A DNA stretch of 64,000 nucleotides from Stichopus chloronotus (Eukaryota > Echinodermata > Holothuroidea > Aspidochirotida > Stichopodidae): positions 5,518,001 through 5,582,000 of the forward strand of contig CM037835.1 in NCBI GenBank assembly GCA_021234535.1, given 5' to 3'. Made by a program: the position numbers and the translations under genes. The notes under the pieces were generated by a model, which did no database searches, had not been told where the DNA came from, and was given only the letters and a program-made list of their open reading frames with translations. Below are positions 40,987 to 53,144 of the stretch, piece after piece; positions within the stretch are counted from its first letter, which is position 1, and each line of letters opens with the position of its first letter.

Positions 40987-41108
40987 GAATGTGTTAGGCC
41001 TGCAGTATAGCATTATGGCCTTCCTCCTCCCTTGTTTGTCTGACAAGTCAAGCTTTGACCCTCTCACCAGGACTGTTGGAGCCTCACCTGCTGATATGTG
41101 TGCTTACT
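40987..41108 (+). CDS. Candidate exon, function unknown
   Basis: The pyrimidine-rich acceptor CACTCTTGTCTCAG ends at 40986 and the donor ACT-GTAAGA starts at 41109. The frame reads NVLGLQYSIMAFLLPCLSD, then KSSFDPLTRTVGASPADMCA. It would end CYCKKQM-stop-like at 41125 if unspliced. An in-frame ATG lies at 41015. Codon use is GC-ending relative to flanks. No family was recognised. Its relation to the receptor exon 2 kb downstream is unknown. Confidence 0.25.
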
Positions 41109-41125
41109 GTAAGAAGCAAATGTAG

Positions 41126-42994
41126 GCCTAGTACACAATAAGAAAGCGAAGGTTGTGTGTGCTTATGCGGAGTAGTGGCGGTCATCGAAATCTTGCAAGA
41201 GTAATTCCATTGATTTGTGTTTTATAAAGAGAAACTCACAAATATATCGTCTCTAAATTGTCAAAAATGTTTCCGAAAGTGATTTTTTTTCAAGTTTTTT
41301 TTTTTTTTCATGGTTATTATGGCCTGTTCAATTGGTTGCTATGAAGGCAATTTGCTGCAAGTGTTATCAACTTGTCCTTTCACTGATATTTTGTCAAGTT
41401 TTGAACTTGGTGATACCATCACCGTATGATCTCATCGGGAGGTTTGAAAACTCTTTTGTAGTTCTCTAGACAAGAGACAAAATATTAGTGTGAACAAATT
41501 GATGAACAGTTTTTGTTTATCAAGTTTTGAATTGGTAAGCATGCAACACATTTTGATCCCTGCATGGGTCTATATTAACCAAACTTTTCGGTTTGACTCA
41601 AACCCAAAAACCAAGTCACTCAAATATGTGCCTTATGAATTCGCAACTACCAAGAAGGAGCTTCCATGAAATTGAATGGGCTTTCATGGGTCGCAAATTT
41701 CGATGTGAGCCTGGTTATTTCGTCCCTTGAGAAAAGAATTACTGATACGCTGGCATGAACGTTACAACGAAACTTCAACCTTGATGATATCACCTGTGAA
41801 ATTATCCCCTGCGGGTATGAATTCCATTTCTGTTCTGAAAGAGGACCTCGGCAACAAGACAAGCGTGTGACGATTTTTTTAATCATTCGCTATTTTTTTT
41901 CATCATTCACGATTTTTCTTTCTTTTCCTTCATACTCAAAAACCAATGCAATCCCCTGACGTTGAGCGGCGAAATCAATAATGCTGTATCAATCCAACTG
42001 CTCCTGTAAAATAATTTTGCCACAGTGCATAATATGTCACACTCAATTTGAAATTTGTTAATCAATAAAGTGAGCATGGCCGTATTGCTGCCTATATGCA
42101 CAACTCCACTCAAGTTTAGTAACTCGTCTTCCACGTGCACTTACTTTACCAGCAACGCGTAAACGCCCCCCTTTTATGTTATCATCCAACAATTGAAGTG
42201 AATCTGAGCTCTGTTCGTGGTCAACATTTGTTCTGACCGCGAGGTAGGACTCCGGAACAATTAGTCTACACAAGTAGAGTATACAGGTTGCAGAGAGAAC
42301 ACACCGTACACGCACCACCACCGACTATCGATGGACAGATACTGTTTACACTGGATGGAATAGTGGCTACTGAGGGCTGTCGCACGGTTCCGTGAACCGT
42401 GTACTGTGGACTTGTTCTTGTTGAAATGTATTGTGTAGGTCTCTGGCAGTCACAATAGGAAAAATGTGTGCGAACAACTGGATCCTGTTGGCCGTGATGT
42501 CCACCAAAAGTTTTCGAAATTCTTTTGCGAGAGAAAGCTAAAATGCAATAAATCTTTCAGCCGTGTTCAGTTGAACGTTTAACCTTGCCCGTAGCGCTAC
42601 TATTAGGAGCACAGAGCCCCTGAGAGATACTGGATTATACGGAGACTTAATGTACCACAGCACGGTGGAAAAATCTGTTTATTCAATGGGAAGCTGCACT
42701 TACTTATTTTAGTAGATCATGGTGTCATGTCTGTGTTGACGGGCCCTCTCTTTGACCCTGTGTATCCCTGTTCAGTTGAAATGCAACTTCTTTCTTTATT
42801 TTTTTGTACATGTAGAGATATTTGCGGGGAACAACAGGTCAGTGTAGATTAGTGTGTCCGTACAATGAACCAACATCATGACGAAAATCAAAGGAGCTAT
42901 CCTGTGAGTGAACCGAAAAAGAAAAACTTTACGGAAGGAAATGTTGCACAACTCAGTCTGCTTTCAGAATTCTCAGACTTTGCAGCCAGGAGTG
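41126..42994. other. Upstream region of receptor exon A
   Basis: Open frames on the minus strand at 41647-41886 and 42058-42321 lack ATG starts or domains. The latter ends near a good GTAAGT donor (about 42141 on the minus strand), but its only starts are GTG codons. No gene is called. The stretch probably contains the promoter of exon A. Confidence 0.4.
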
Positions 42995-43000
42995 TATAAA
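42995..43000 (+). promoter_or_regulatory. Possible TATA box of receptor exon A
   Basis: TATAAA in GTGTATAAACG lies 135 bases before the ATG of exon A. If used, transcription would start near 43025 with a 5' leader of about 110 bases. Exon B has no matching TATA word at this distance. TATA-like words are common in AT-rich DNA. Confidence 0.3.
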
Positions 43001-43134
43001 CGATATTATGTACAAGCAGTTAAGTCTGTGTGTGTGCACGTGTATTTGTCTATTCACGGCCTAGCACTACGCCAATAAAGTCTTTCCAAGTCGGCAAAAC
43101 CACACTGATTTTTCTGTGATTGTATACGTTCAAG

Positions 43135-43870
43135 ATGAAGCTTCCAAAAGGATCTTTTCCCGTCCAGAGCTGTGTGCTCTCCCTTGTATTATTGGGGTTC
43201 ATGTCAGAAGTAAGCTGTACGTCTTTCAATAGAACTGATTTATCCCGCGAACTCCGAATCGGTCTCCTCTTACCACAGGACCCATTGGTCTCTCAAGACC
43301 CAGAAGCCACCCAGCAGCCAATGTATCCATTTTTCATGCAAATGGTTCGACCAGCAGTAGAAATAGCTTTGGAAAGAGTGAAAGAATCCATTTTACCTTA
43401 CCATACTTTATCTATTGTGTCAAATAACACCTTATGTCATGTAGACGTTGCACAAATTGTAGTTGTTGACCATTATTTCCAGTATTTTGTAGACGTCTTT
43501 TTTGGACCCGCTTGCGAGTTTGCCGCGGCCCCAGTGGCCAGGTTTACCGCTCATTGGAATGTACCTATGCTCACAGCTGGTGGCCAAGCCAACGGGTTTG
43601 ATGGTTTTACAAGTATGACCCGTGTGGGAGGATCATACACGAAACTGGGCCATCTTATCGTTCACATGACGAAAAAATATTCGTGGCAATCTATAGCGTT
43701 TATGGCACACGAAGAAAGAGGCAATTATAATGATTTTTCATTTCTATGTGGAGCAATATATTTTACGATGAGTGCCATTTCCTATAATGTGTCTCACGTA
43801 ACTTTTAATCAAAACACTCCAGTTGATTTCCGTGACATCCTGGAAGAACGGGTTCAGCCAAAGGCGAGGG
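43135..43870 (+). CDS. Natriuretic-peptide-receptor-like protein, first coding exon (copy A)
   Basis: Encodes 245 residues plus the first base of a split codon. Residues 1-28 form a signal peptide with core VLSLVLLGFM. The rest is lobe 1 of an ANF-receptor (periplasmic-binding-protein-like) ligand-binding domain. Family marks include LRIGLLLPQDP, YPFFMQMVRPAVEIALERVK, VFFGPACEFAAAPVARF, HWNVPMLTAG and GSYTKLG. Cys101 and Cys127 match the first conserved receptor disulfide; Cys205 would pair with the Cys of exon C. Asn-glycosylation sites include N32RT and NVS. The ATG at 43135 has A at -3, and a stop lies in frame just upstream. The exon ends at AGGG-GTAAGT in phase 1. The family binds peptide hormones at the cell surface, as guanylyl cyclases or clearance receptors; which type cannot be told here. 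No second exon of its own follows before exon B. Confidence 0.9.
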
Positions 43871-45519
43871 GTAAGTACTGTAATTTGTGTTACAAACACA
43901 ATCGTACAGATAGATGCAGCGAGAGACGTCAAAACCGTTTCAAAATATACCATACCTTTAAAATGAAATTCACCGGCACCACAATTTGATCATTTAAACT
44001 ATAAACTTCACAAACAGTGTGTAGGCACGACTTCACGGTCTGTATCGTACTGAAAAGTCTTACACAGTGGAAGCCGATGCTGCCTGTCTCTGAAGTGAGT
44101 GCCTGTGTGTAAAAGTAGGAATGAATCTGCCAAGAAAAAATTGTTATCCCCTTATTAAGTTAGTCATCAACCGTCGCTTTTGGGTAGTATTATGGACTCG
44201 GCTAGTTTTAACATCTTTGTATAAACCTCATTGGGCAAGTACGGTACTGTATTTGCCTGCCTATTTTAGTATTTACAGCTTGGGCTCCTGTTTTTTTTTT
44301 TATACATGGTCAGCGGGCATATCACTGTACTCTACTAGTAAGTTATTTGTTGTACCTTGCACCAGCGTGTGGTTTGTTTGTAAATAGTTACATGGTGAAC
44401 CTGTGTACGAAAAGCAGAGTCAGTTCGCAAAAGCAGGGAGATTCCTATCTCCCCGGTGAAAGAAAAGGGCAACTAAGATAATCTTAGACAAATAGGAAAA
44501 TGCCAGTCAGTCATGTAGGCTGTAGCATGTAGCTCAAAATATACTAAAACGTATGACGGTATGAGAGTTAAGCTTTGCAGATTTAGTGCAGATGTAGCAC
44601 GCCACATTGTTATGTCAAGAGGTTAGTTATTTTCCCCTAGTAGTAGTAAGTAGACAACTATATAGTCTATCTCGCTCACTGAAAGCTCTTGAGATAAAGT
44701 ACAAGTACAGTGGCACTTCAGATCACTCAAGACTCTCATTGTAATAGTACAGGTAACTGTGCTTAAACATCCACTGATGGGGTTTTTACGGTATTCACAA
44801 CCGTGTAGTCATAGTAAGTCGTCCACAAACCCACTGATTGTATAAGAGTACCTTGATACCTCCAAGACAGTGCTCGAGTCTGAAGAAAAGCTATTATATT
44901 TAATTTAATAATAAGGATGGAGTTTACAAACAAGGCATACCGACTGTTTCGTACATGACTAGTGTGCTCGTCAGTGCCAGAAGTGTAATACTGCGTTCCA
45001 CCGACATTGTGTTCTAAGCAGGGAGTTGACAAATAGCAACTCCCTGTTTTAAGTGACCGCACTTTACAGATACTTGTTTTGGTGTCTGCATTTTGTCATT
45101 ACATCATTTCGTTTCTCATGGTGAGGGTGCATAATGTCGACTTCAAAAGAATAAAGTATTTTTCGGCTATGAACAGGTCGCATCGTTTTGTTGCAGGGTT
45201 GCGTGGGCTAGTTTTCGTGACAGTACTTGTTTACGAACACCGTAATTCTTGAACACAACAATTTCTCAAATTTCAGTGATAAGAAAATACCGGCGTGTTA
45301 AAACTTACCATGTTTCCTTACCATTTTTTTGTTTTCTTCTTTGACTAATTTCTTATCTCTTCATTGAATAAATGCTATTTATTAAAGGCTATTTCCATAT
45401 ACCTCAACTGCCGCCGCTGTCTTTCACTTGATCTAGAACAGCCTACCGAACCGCACAGGATGTCGCGTTTCCAGGTTCCCATGGAAAACCTGGTACCTCT
45501 CCCCGTGTGCCTCAACTGA
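43871..45519 (+). other. Intron after exon A or spacer; no gene recognised
   Basis: Starts with the donor GTAAGTACTG. It contains short open frames without domains (plus 44121-44387, minus 44763-45062) and a small perfect hairpin at 45019-45046. No second-exon sequence of the receptor type was seen. Confidence 0.5.
45019..45046. repeat. Short perfect hairpin
   Basis: Arms CAGGGAGTTG and CAACTCCCTG enclose an eight-base loop. It is not followed by a T-run, so its role is unknown. The word CAGGGAGTTGC recurs near 63170. Confidence 0.7.
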
Positions 45520-46300
45520 GATTTGAGATTTTAAAATAATATAGATCTCCTCCAGTACAGAGAATTCAGAAGTTATCTAACGTACAATTTAATTTTAGAC
45601 CTGTGTTTGATCACGAGAGTTACTGTTTAAATGATGACCTTAATTCATCACAAAAACTGTAACAACTACGAGATTATGGGGGTTTTCCCCTTGGACCCTC
45701 TTAGGGAGTTTGCCCCTGGACTTGAAGTTGTCCAACTTTGGTTTTAAGTTCTGTTTTATCATACGTGGAGTAATCAAACTTTGATTTTAGATTTTAGACC
45801 TGGGTTTAGTCTTGCAGTAGGCTACCCCTCAAATTATCACTTTAATACATCACAAATACCGTAACACCCAGGGGCTTCCGGAAACTTCGCAACATGGACC
45901 CACACAGTAACCTTACCCTGGACTTGGAAGTTAGCTAAATTTGCTTTAAACCTGTGTTTATTCATACAGTACTTAAAGGTATGCAACTTTGGTTTAAATC
46001 TGTGTTTATTCATACTTACAGTTATTCAGCTTTGATTTTATACTTGCTTAAAGTCATAGAATTACGCTAAAAATGATTATTTTAATACATCAGAAATACC
46101 ATAAACTCAGGGCTTCCGAGGTACTTCCTGTTCCGTTGTAGTGGCGTTGCCCCTGTCCGTGAATTTATCCAGCGGCTTTGGTCTCGGACCTGTGTTTATA
46201 GACAACAGAACTACCTTTAACTCACGACTTCATTACATCTTAAATACCGTCAGACATAGGGGCTTGGGGGGCCCCACCTGTGCACCATGAGTAGTGGCTG
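45520..46300. repeat. Degenerate tandem array (TTTAGACCTGTGTTTATTC units)
   Basis: Units begin with words like TTAGACCTGTGTTTGATCAC, TTAGACCTGGGTTTAGTC, TTAAACCTGTGTTTATTC and CGGACCTGTGTTTATA. They include TTAATACATCACAAATACCG and a GC-rich CCCAGGGGCTTCCGG part. Spacing is about 150-200 bases. Related GC-rich wording recurs at 61310-61440. Confidence 0.75.
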
Positions 46301-46939
46301 GTAGTTCCCCTTGCTCAATCAATATGCCCCCCCCCCACCCCCACTGAAATAAAGTTTCACGACTCACTGGTCGTATACAACCGCTAATGTTTTTGGAGTA
46401 TCAAAATACAGCACAGGGTCAATGATTGTCTTCCTTTTACAGTAAAGTACTGGTACCTGTTTTGTGCTTTTTGTATGGTCTCTGTGTTACTCTGTAAAGA
46501 AAGAGTTGAATTAGTACAGTGGACTGCCCTTTAATAGGCTTTTATAAAGTACTATGTAGTGTAATAGGTAATCCGCATACACTACTGTGATGCACAAGGA
46601 AAGTCTAAAATAAATTCCTCGCATTGTCACCCTTTCAGTACTTTATTTGCGGTATCTCTTGCGTTATCTTTTGTTTTGTCCTCCTTTGTGAAGTTTGTGC
46701 ACCAGTAGTTTTCGATAAATGCGTCGTACCATCTGCGTGGAAACTGTTGAACCAAACAAGTTTTTCAAAGTTGTATTACAGAATGTGTGCGTGGGCGACC
46801 TTTACAGAAAGGCTACCCGGGTCCCTCCCCACTCCAAAAAATAAAATTATTGCGCATTAGCATAAACTGCACAGTAGTTTGCTAATGGAAAGTTTTTTTT
46901 TTACTTTTGGTTGCTACGAAAATTGTAACCTTTGCAATC
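46301..46939. other. No gene supported
   Basis: A run of 10 C lies at 46327-46336. A 78-codon frame (46624-46860, TTG start) begins with a hydrophobic Cys-rich stretch after a TTTCAG word. It has no known family and is not called. Confidence 0.4.
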
Positions 46940-47935
46940 AAGGTGTAGGGTATGTGTGTGTATGAGTATTTGTATGTGTTTGTAACACCTTGGAAACACG
47001 GTATCTCAAGAAGGTAAGCTTGAGCAGATCTTATATGGAGTACATAGATGTACCACATTGAGTACAAGGACTTTATTGTTGTTGGTGGAGGTCAAAGGTC
47101 ATTTGGATTGAATAGGGGTCAAATGTGAAAACTTGGTAAACGCGATATCACTATCTCAAGAAGACAAACTTGAACAGAGCTGATATACAGTTCGTAGGTG
47201 TACCACATACGGTACAAGAAGCCTATTAAGTTTAGTGGTGATCAAAGGTCATTTGAGGTGAACAGGGGTCAGATTGAAAACCTTTTAAACGTGATATCTC
47301 AAGAAGGAAGGCTTGAACAGATCTTAAATTTCATATGTAGTGTACCACACTGAGTGCCAACTTTGTTTTCAGTGGAGGTCAAAGGTCATTTAGGGTCAAA
47401 AGGGAGCAAATTGTGACATAACTCAAGGAGGGAAGCTTGGAGAGATCTCATACTTAAAATGTAGGTGTATCTCCTTAAGCACAAGAACTTTGAGTATGAC
47501 GGTGGCTCACAATGTTAGTATAGGCTACTGCTACCTTCTATACGGTGTATTCAACAGGATAGGCGTTCTGTCAGATCGACACAAGTACTGTATTTTCTTT
47601 ATTGAAGCATTGTTGTGATTGGCCAATCCGTAACCTTCTTGTATAAACGATGAAATGATTGGTCGTAATATTCTGCGCTACAGTCTTAGTGCTATCGTTT
47701 TTAGTGGAGGTCAAAGGTGATTGGAGTTCAACAAGGGCCAAATTGTAAAAAAAATTATACACATTGTAAACAAATCTCAATAAAGGATGTTTGCACCGAT
47801 CTCATATTTCATATGAAGCATTGGTAGTAGGCGACATACCCAAACTATAATGTCAAATTCAAAGAAAAAAAAGCTCATAATTGCGTCGTCGAAGCCACAA
47901 ATGCATTTGTGCGTTCCGGTGATCATCACTGAACC
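46940..47935 (+). mobile_element. Tandem-repeat element, copy 2 (~140 bp units)
   Basis: Same structure and flanks as 15036-15945: a GT-rich lead, units with GAGGTCAAAGGTCATTTG, ATATCTCAAGAAGG and GTGTACCACATTGAG, then an A-run with GCTCATAATTG and TCGAAGCCACAAATG. Perfect AGGTCA-A-AGGTCA lies at 47089-47101 and 47376-47388. It lies between receptor exons A and B, which may have helped unequal exchange in this region (inference). Confidence 0.8.
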
Positions 47936-50550
47936 AGAAATCGCTTCCCACCACATGCAACACCCTCTGATTGGGCCTACTGTAGTATACCCCGTATCAT
48001 ACCACTGGACAATATAGATTAGAGGGAGCTATCTGAGCTGTTTGAATTCAAAATACCAGCAAGTGTGCATCAGATCCCGATACTGGTGTGTATACATATG
48101 ACACTACAATATCGTATATAGGGTACATTATGCTATAAGGAAATATGTGAGATCATCGAAACTTCATCGCATTTGATATTTTTAGTTGCCAAACTTTCCT
48201 ATCGCTGATTTTTCGACCAAGAAGGCCATTTCAGGTAGTGAGACATATCTTTAGGCCTATATACCGGCAAAAGTTTGAGGGGTTAAATCCCAAAAGGAAA
48301 TTTAGACCTTTTTTCTTACTTCCGCCTTTATTACACCAAACATGTAGACAGTAATATGTACAAAGAAATAGGCCTACACAAAACAAGAGATATAGCAATA
48401 ACGAAAAACAAAGTCGGAGAAGACCAGACAAGAAGCAATGCTTGTATAGCGCCACGCCACCCAAAGAGAGAAGAAGAAATACAAAAATGTAAGAATAATA
48501 AGACAAAACCCATTCCGATCCCCCTTTCCCACCCCACCACAGCTATATAAATGGAATATAATATTTTCTTCAATCATGTAATTTCAAGGTTTTGTATAAT
48601 TTCTTCAATCATTGTCTATGGGAACACAAGTGTATATATGACAGTGTGCAGTATGCTTAAGTTGACCTGTGTGCCCTGTTTACTGTTTTGAAAGGTACTT
48701 ATCCTGCAATCTCTGCAATGCTCATTTATTCTACGCACAACGACGTCAATTCCTGTGCGAATTTTCCATTTTTGTGACACTGCTTTCTTCTTTTTCTTGT
48801 TTTTTTTATTTGTTATTCTATACGTTAATGTTACGATATCATTTCGTAATAAGTACATCGTTAAAAGAATATCTGTTAAGCGATTACCGTGAGTGACAAT
48901 AACTTTCATATGTTCTTCTGAAAGTCGTGATTTGGCAGCATCAAGTTAAAATTTTGATTTTGAAAATCTTAAACATCACTGTATATTTTGTGATGGTTGG
49001 TTACTGTATCAAGAAGTAAACAACTTGTTTACTGCGAGCATTGTTCAACCTGCAGGTTTACTTGTTTCAAGGAAATAGTCAAGAAAAGATGCTTGCGAAA
49101 TTCAAACGTTATACCCGGTGGTTCTATGTAAAATGAGTTATTACGAGTCATTGAGCGAGTTGCCCAAGCAGAGAGCTGGTCTGCGTCAGCTTTAACTGCC
49201 CCATTAAAAAAACAAGCAGAGTTACAAGTGAAATGCTGCCATCGGTTACCTATCTCTGTCACAAGAAACAAAGCGTGTGTAACGGATACCATGATTTTTA
49301 TCACAGCTTAAAGGAATGTTCCAGTTGCCATTCAAGGGCAAGGGGGATCGTAAATGAAACAGGATATTCATCCACTGAGTTCACGTCAAAACCCACTCAA
49401 TATGCCTTATGAAATTCCTTAGTCAAAATACTGTTGTGCGAAAAAATGCTCTGCTCTCATTCCTCAAAGTTACATGTTATATCGCACCGGGCCGGTAAAT
49501 GTTCGCCAAAAAACTTTGTTCTTAGAAAGTGAAGTGCATATTGTTCCTTGAAATTAGACATCAGTGAAAGAAAAAATATCGGCTTTATTGTAAATTGAGA
49601 TTAATATGTTGTTGAAATGAAGGTCGTAATCCTTTAAGTATGGTTCTGTTTTTTAAGCAGTTAGTTCGTCTGGTGTTACATCAACATCACAGATTTCGCA
49701 TAATTCAAAACTGAAAAAATTCCATGTAGAACGAGCTATGAATGGAAAATGATTTTCACCAAAGGAGAAGCTTTCCTTACTGTATGATATTTCCATCTTG
49801 CCTGAATTTCCCTGTAAGTTTTAACTGAGAAAATTTGCTGTCGTCTGTTTGTCATTTAGAAAATTACTCATTGTAAGTGGCCAAAAAAAAAAAAAAAAAA
49901 ATCCATAGTGCAATGCACTACTATGAAAACAATACATTGTTGTAAAAGCCCACACTGTACACAGGAATCCTATTCATATATGGTATTCATCAGTAAGGAG
50001 GAAATATATTACAATTTAAAAAAAATAAATAAATCTTTATGTACACTGGAATATGCTTTCAGTTGTGAAAATTGTTGAGGAGGTTAACAACGGACAGGCA
50101 GTCAGAGGCAGTAACTCAATGATAAACAGTTCCCAAGTGTCGATGATAATTGTTTTCATCATTTGTGTACGTTTTTTTTTTTTCGTCTTCCGTGGATGAG
50201 TTGCAATGACATTAGCGTATATGCTAATACTGCCTTTACTCGAAAAGTGCACGCTAAACTCCCACCCTTTCATCTGATCTCTCATGTATCGTATCGTGCA
50301 GTTAATTGCTATTTGATAAATTATTTTGTCGTTTTTGTCAGCGGAATTCTTGCTTGAAGTACAATATTTCAGTAAACATTCTATTGTTTCATGAAATTGG
50401 AATAGCTGTAGAAGTGCAGTTTACCGTAACCGTGCAGTGCATGCAGCGTATGCACGTTTTCATTTATCAAAAAATACATATTTAAAAGAAAGTAACGCAG
50501 CAGTATCTTGCCTGTACCTATATTTTTGCTCTTAATACGTTTTGTACCAG
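47936..50550. other. No gene supported
   Basis: All three minus frames are open around 48230-48580 because of a purine-poor composition. An 87-codon ATG frame on the minus strand (49029-49292) has a good start context but no domain. An A-run lies near 49884-49902. No receptor second exon was found here. Confidence 0.45.
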
Positions 50551-50717
50551 AGAAGAGGAAAACCCTTGTCGAGGGATTGATTGGGCAACCTGACGATGAC
50601 CGTTGCAAGTACACTTCCAATTATGACGAGATTACAATAACGAGATTACTAAGCCATAAATCCTTGCTACGACCACTTCCCTTTGTAATAATACGTGGAG
50701 CTACCCATGAAAGTTAA
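50551..50717 (+). CDS. Candidate terminal exon, in phase with receptor exon A
   Basis: A long pyrimidine-rich stretch ends TTTTGTACCAG at 50550. Two bases then complete a codon, followed by KRKTLVEGLIGQPDDDRCKY, TSNYDEITITRLLSHK and SLLRPLPFVIIRGATHES and a TAA stop at 50715. It accepts a phase-1 donor, the phase of exons A and B. The encoded tail has no similarity to receptor lobe 2, so joining it to exon A would give a short secreted lobe-1 protein. Phase agreement happens by chance one time in three. It could equally belong to an unrelated gene or none. Confidence 0.3.
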
Positions 50718-53144
50718 ATGAATCATACAATGTCTCCTGCTGAACAGTTTTAGAGTCATGATCCAGAGGCTCAAAATACTCTTCAAGAGTGGATTGTATT
50801 GATGGGCAAGTTGGAATGGAAAATATTATCTCTGCAAACAAGAGTATTCACGTGCTATCATTATCAATCGTAATACCAAAACATTGCTTGTGATACGCAA
50901 TTGCTAGTGATGACGCAATCTGATCGTATCGAAGGATTAAAATGCCCTTGGTCCATCCTCAACGTACTGTAGGCGTAGGTGTAATACCTGAACCTTGAGT
51001 TTAAATGAAAGTAAGCTGTATAATTGTCCATGAAAAGTGGTGATGTTTTTCAAAATTTTCTCGAATATTTGCTCAGAAGTGTCGGCTTAGAGTGTGATGT
51101 TACAGTGACTATTGCTTGCTGCAGTACTCCAGTACATTAATTGGAAAATAGTTGTACGACGCTGCAATGAATGATGCTAGTTCCCAAGCGGTATGTTGCC
51201 GCACTGATTGTACTGTATGTCGATTAGAAAGGCCTACTGTATGATAGAAGGAGTGGAATGTTATTCCATAGCATGGTTGTTTTAATTAATTTATCTCAGA
51301 AACGCAAACCGGTGCATACTTTGTCAGAAGATTGGCCATTATGTGAGAGGGTTTCTTTAATTACTTTGGAGTAGTCTCTTTGGGGAATGCCCCCCCCCCC
51401 CCCCATCCTTGGTTTTCTGCTGATTGCACAATTGTTACAGCAGCTACATACACAAGTTAATGACATAACCAAATACGGTACTGTAGTAGCGGTGATCATT
51501 TAAGGATTTAATTAACATCACCGTTCTTGTTATCTCATCGAGTTTATTTTTTCTGTGACGTAAATACCGACATCGAAATTGTGCAACTGTTGTGATTGCC
51601 AAGTGCTTCCATAATCAATACATTAATTACACTTCATGTATCGTATGTCATAGAGTATTTATACCATACATACTTGATTAGTTAATCTCTTTCTTTGTTT
51701 CTCCTCTTCAAACATAGGCTAAAAATTTTGATAAAATAATCAGTATATTGTATGCAAAGAAGTTTTGAAAGGAAACTTCACAAATCATCTTGATTCGTCT
51801 ATTTAAAGAAGTATACGCAATTGTGGGAAAGACGATATAATTTTCAGTCTCTATTCGACTGGCCTAAATACCTGCAGCCCCCCCCCCCAAAAAAAAATAA
51901 TATAAATAACAAAGTTCTTGAAAATTTTCCAATTTAAAAAAAAACAAAACAACAACAACAACACCCAGGGTATGGAGTACGAAACTGTGGGATCGTTGCA
52001 AAGACACGTTCAATATACTTTAAGTGAATGTACAGCAAAGTATCCTTACATACATCCATACATTGACCAGCATTTTGTATGATAAATGCCAGTACTGTAC
52101 CTATATTCGTGTGGTGTACAGCCGTATTGGTGAAAAAAAAAAGCTATTTGGATTAGAATTGAGAGTCAACCATTCGTCGTGTTGAATCTGATTGCAGAAA
52201 GTTTGACTGACAAACATCCCTTCATACTTCGATTTCCTTTTGTTTTACGCAGCATAAATAAACTTCAGAAGTGCAACGTGTTTTCTGTCGGTGCAGAGAA
52301 CTCTTTTTGCCAAAAATTTGGTCTTCTCTAGTTTCTAATCATAATCGACGCCGGATGCATGTTTGTGACTCATCTAAATGGTAGACTTGACGCAACTTAG
52401 TGCGTTAAGTTATTCTCACACAATTACTGGCGTTCCTCTAAGTGCAATTTTCATTCACTTCGTTTTTTTTTTGGAGTCTTCCACACTTGTTAATATGCAT
52501 GATGTAGATGTTGACGAACCACCAAATCTTGTCCATCGCCCTCGCTTCACTGCAGTTGTTTCATTGTTCCGACGGACACGGATATAGCGGCGTTTGTCAC
52601 CGCGGGTTCCATTTCGCAGCCTCTGTAACGCGGCATTTCGTCTCGTTTCTTTCATTGCTCCGTTGTGAGGGTCGTCTAATTATTTTGTTTTCGATGTTTC
52701 TTTTTGACCGATTAATATGAGAAAACATTCGCGATAATCTCCCTCTTCTTATCTGTTATGGACGCAACGCCTGCTGCACCTACTCGCAGTCTCTTTTACC
52801 TATGATGCTGCTCAACATATCATGACGCGAGAAGTGGTATCAAAATACAAATATTTGTGACATGGTGGGCTTTGAACTCAGCTACATTCAAAGAGTTTGT
52901 CGATTGCGAAACACTAATTGCACTTTGGATTATGATTATTTCCCACATAATGCTACAAAGAGGAATATGCATATCCATGTGTAGTTCAAGGCTGCCTGGT
53001 TGAATGGCTTGAACATTACTATGAATTGTTCCGTAAAGACGAACTTTCTGTAGGACTTCCAACTGTTGGGAAACTTATCGTGGCTCTCAAACACGACTAT
53101 CATCTTATTTGATCAAAGTTTTCAGTTAGGAAATCTGTTTAAAC
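50718..53144. other. Upstream region of receptor exon B; no gene recognised
   Basis: C-runs lie at 51391-51404 (14) and 51878-51888 (11, followed by nine A). A GC-richer patch at 52500-52660 holds an Arg-rich minus-strand frame without known family. No TATA box was seen close to exon B, so an untranslated upstream exon is possible. Confidence 0.45.
51391..51404. repeat. Poly-C run (14 C)
   Basis: A C homopolymer in otherwise AT-rich DNA. Confidence 0.97.

Noticed and set aside
42058..42321. Minus-strand frame resembling a secreted-peptide precursor ending at a GTAAGT donor
   Set aside because: The only start codons are GTG, a stop lies two codons upstream, and the acceptor side is poor.
49029..49292. 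87-codon ATG frame on the minus strand with good start context
   Set aside because: No clear signal peptide, domain or splice support; within the chance length range.
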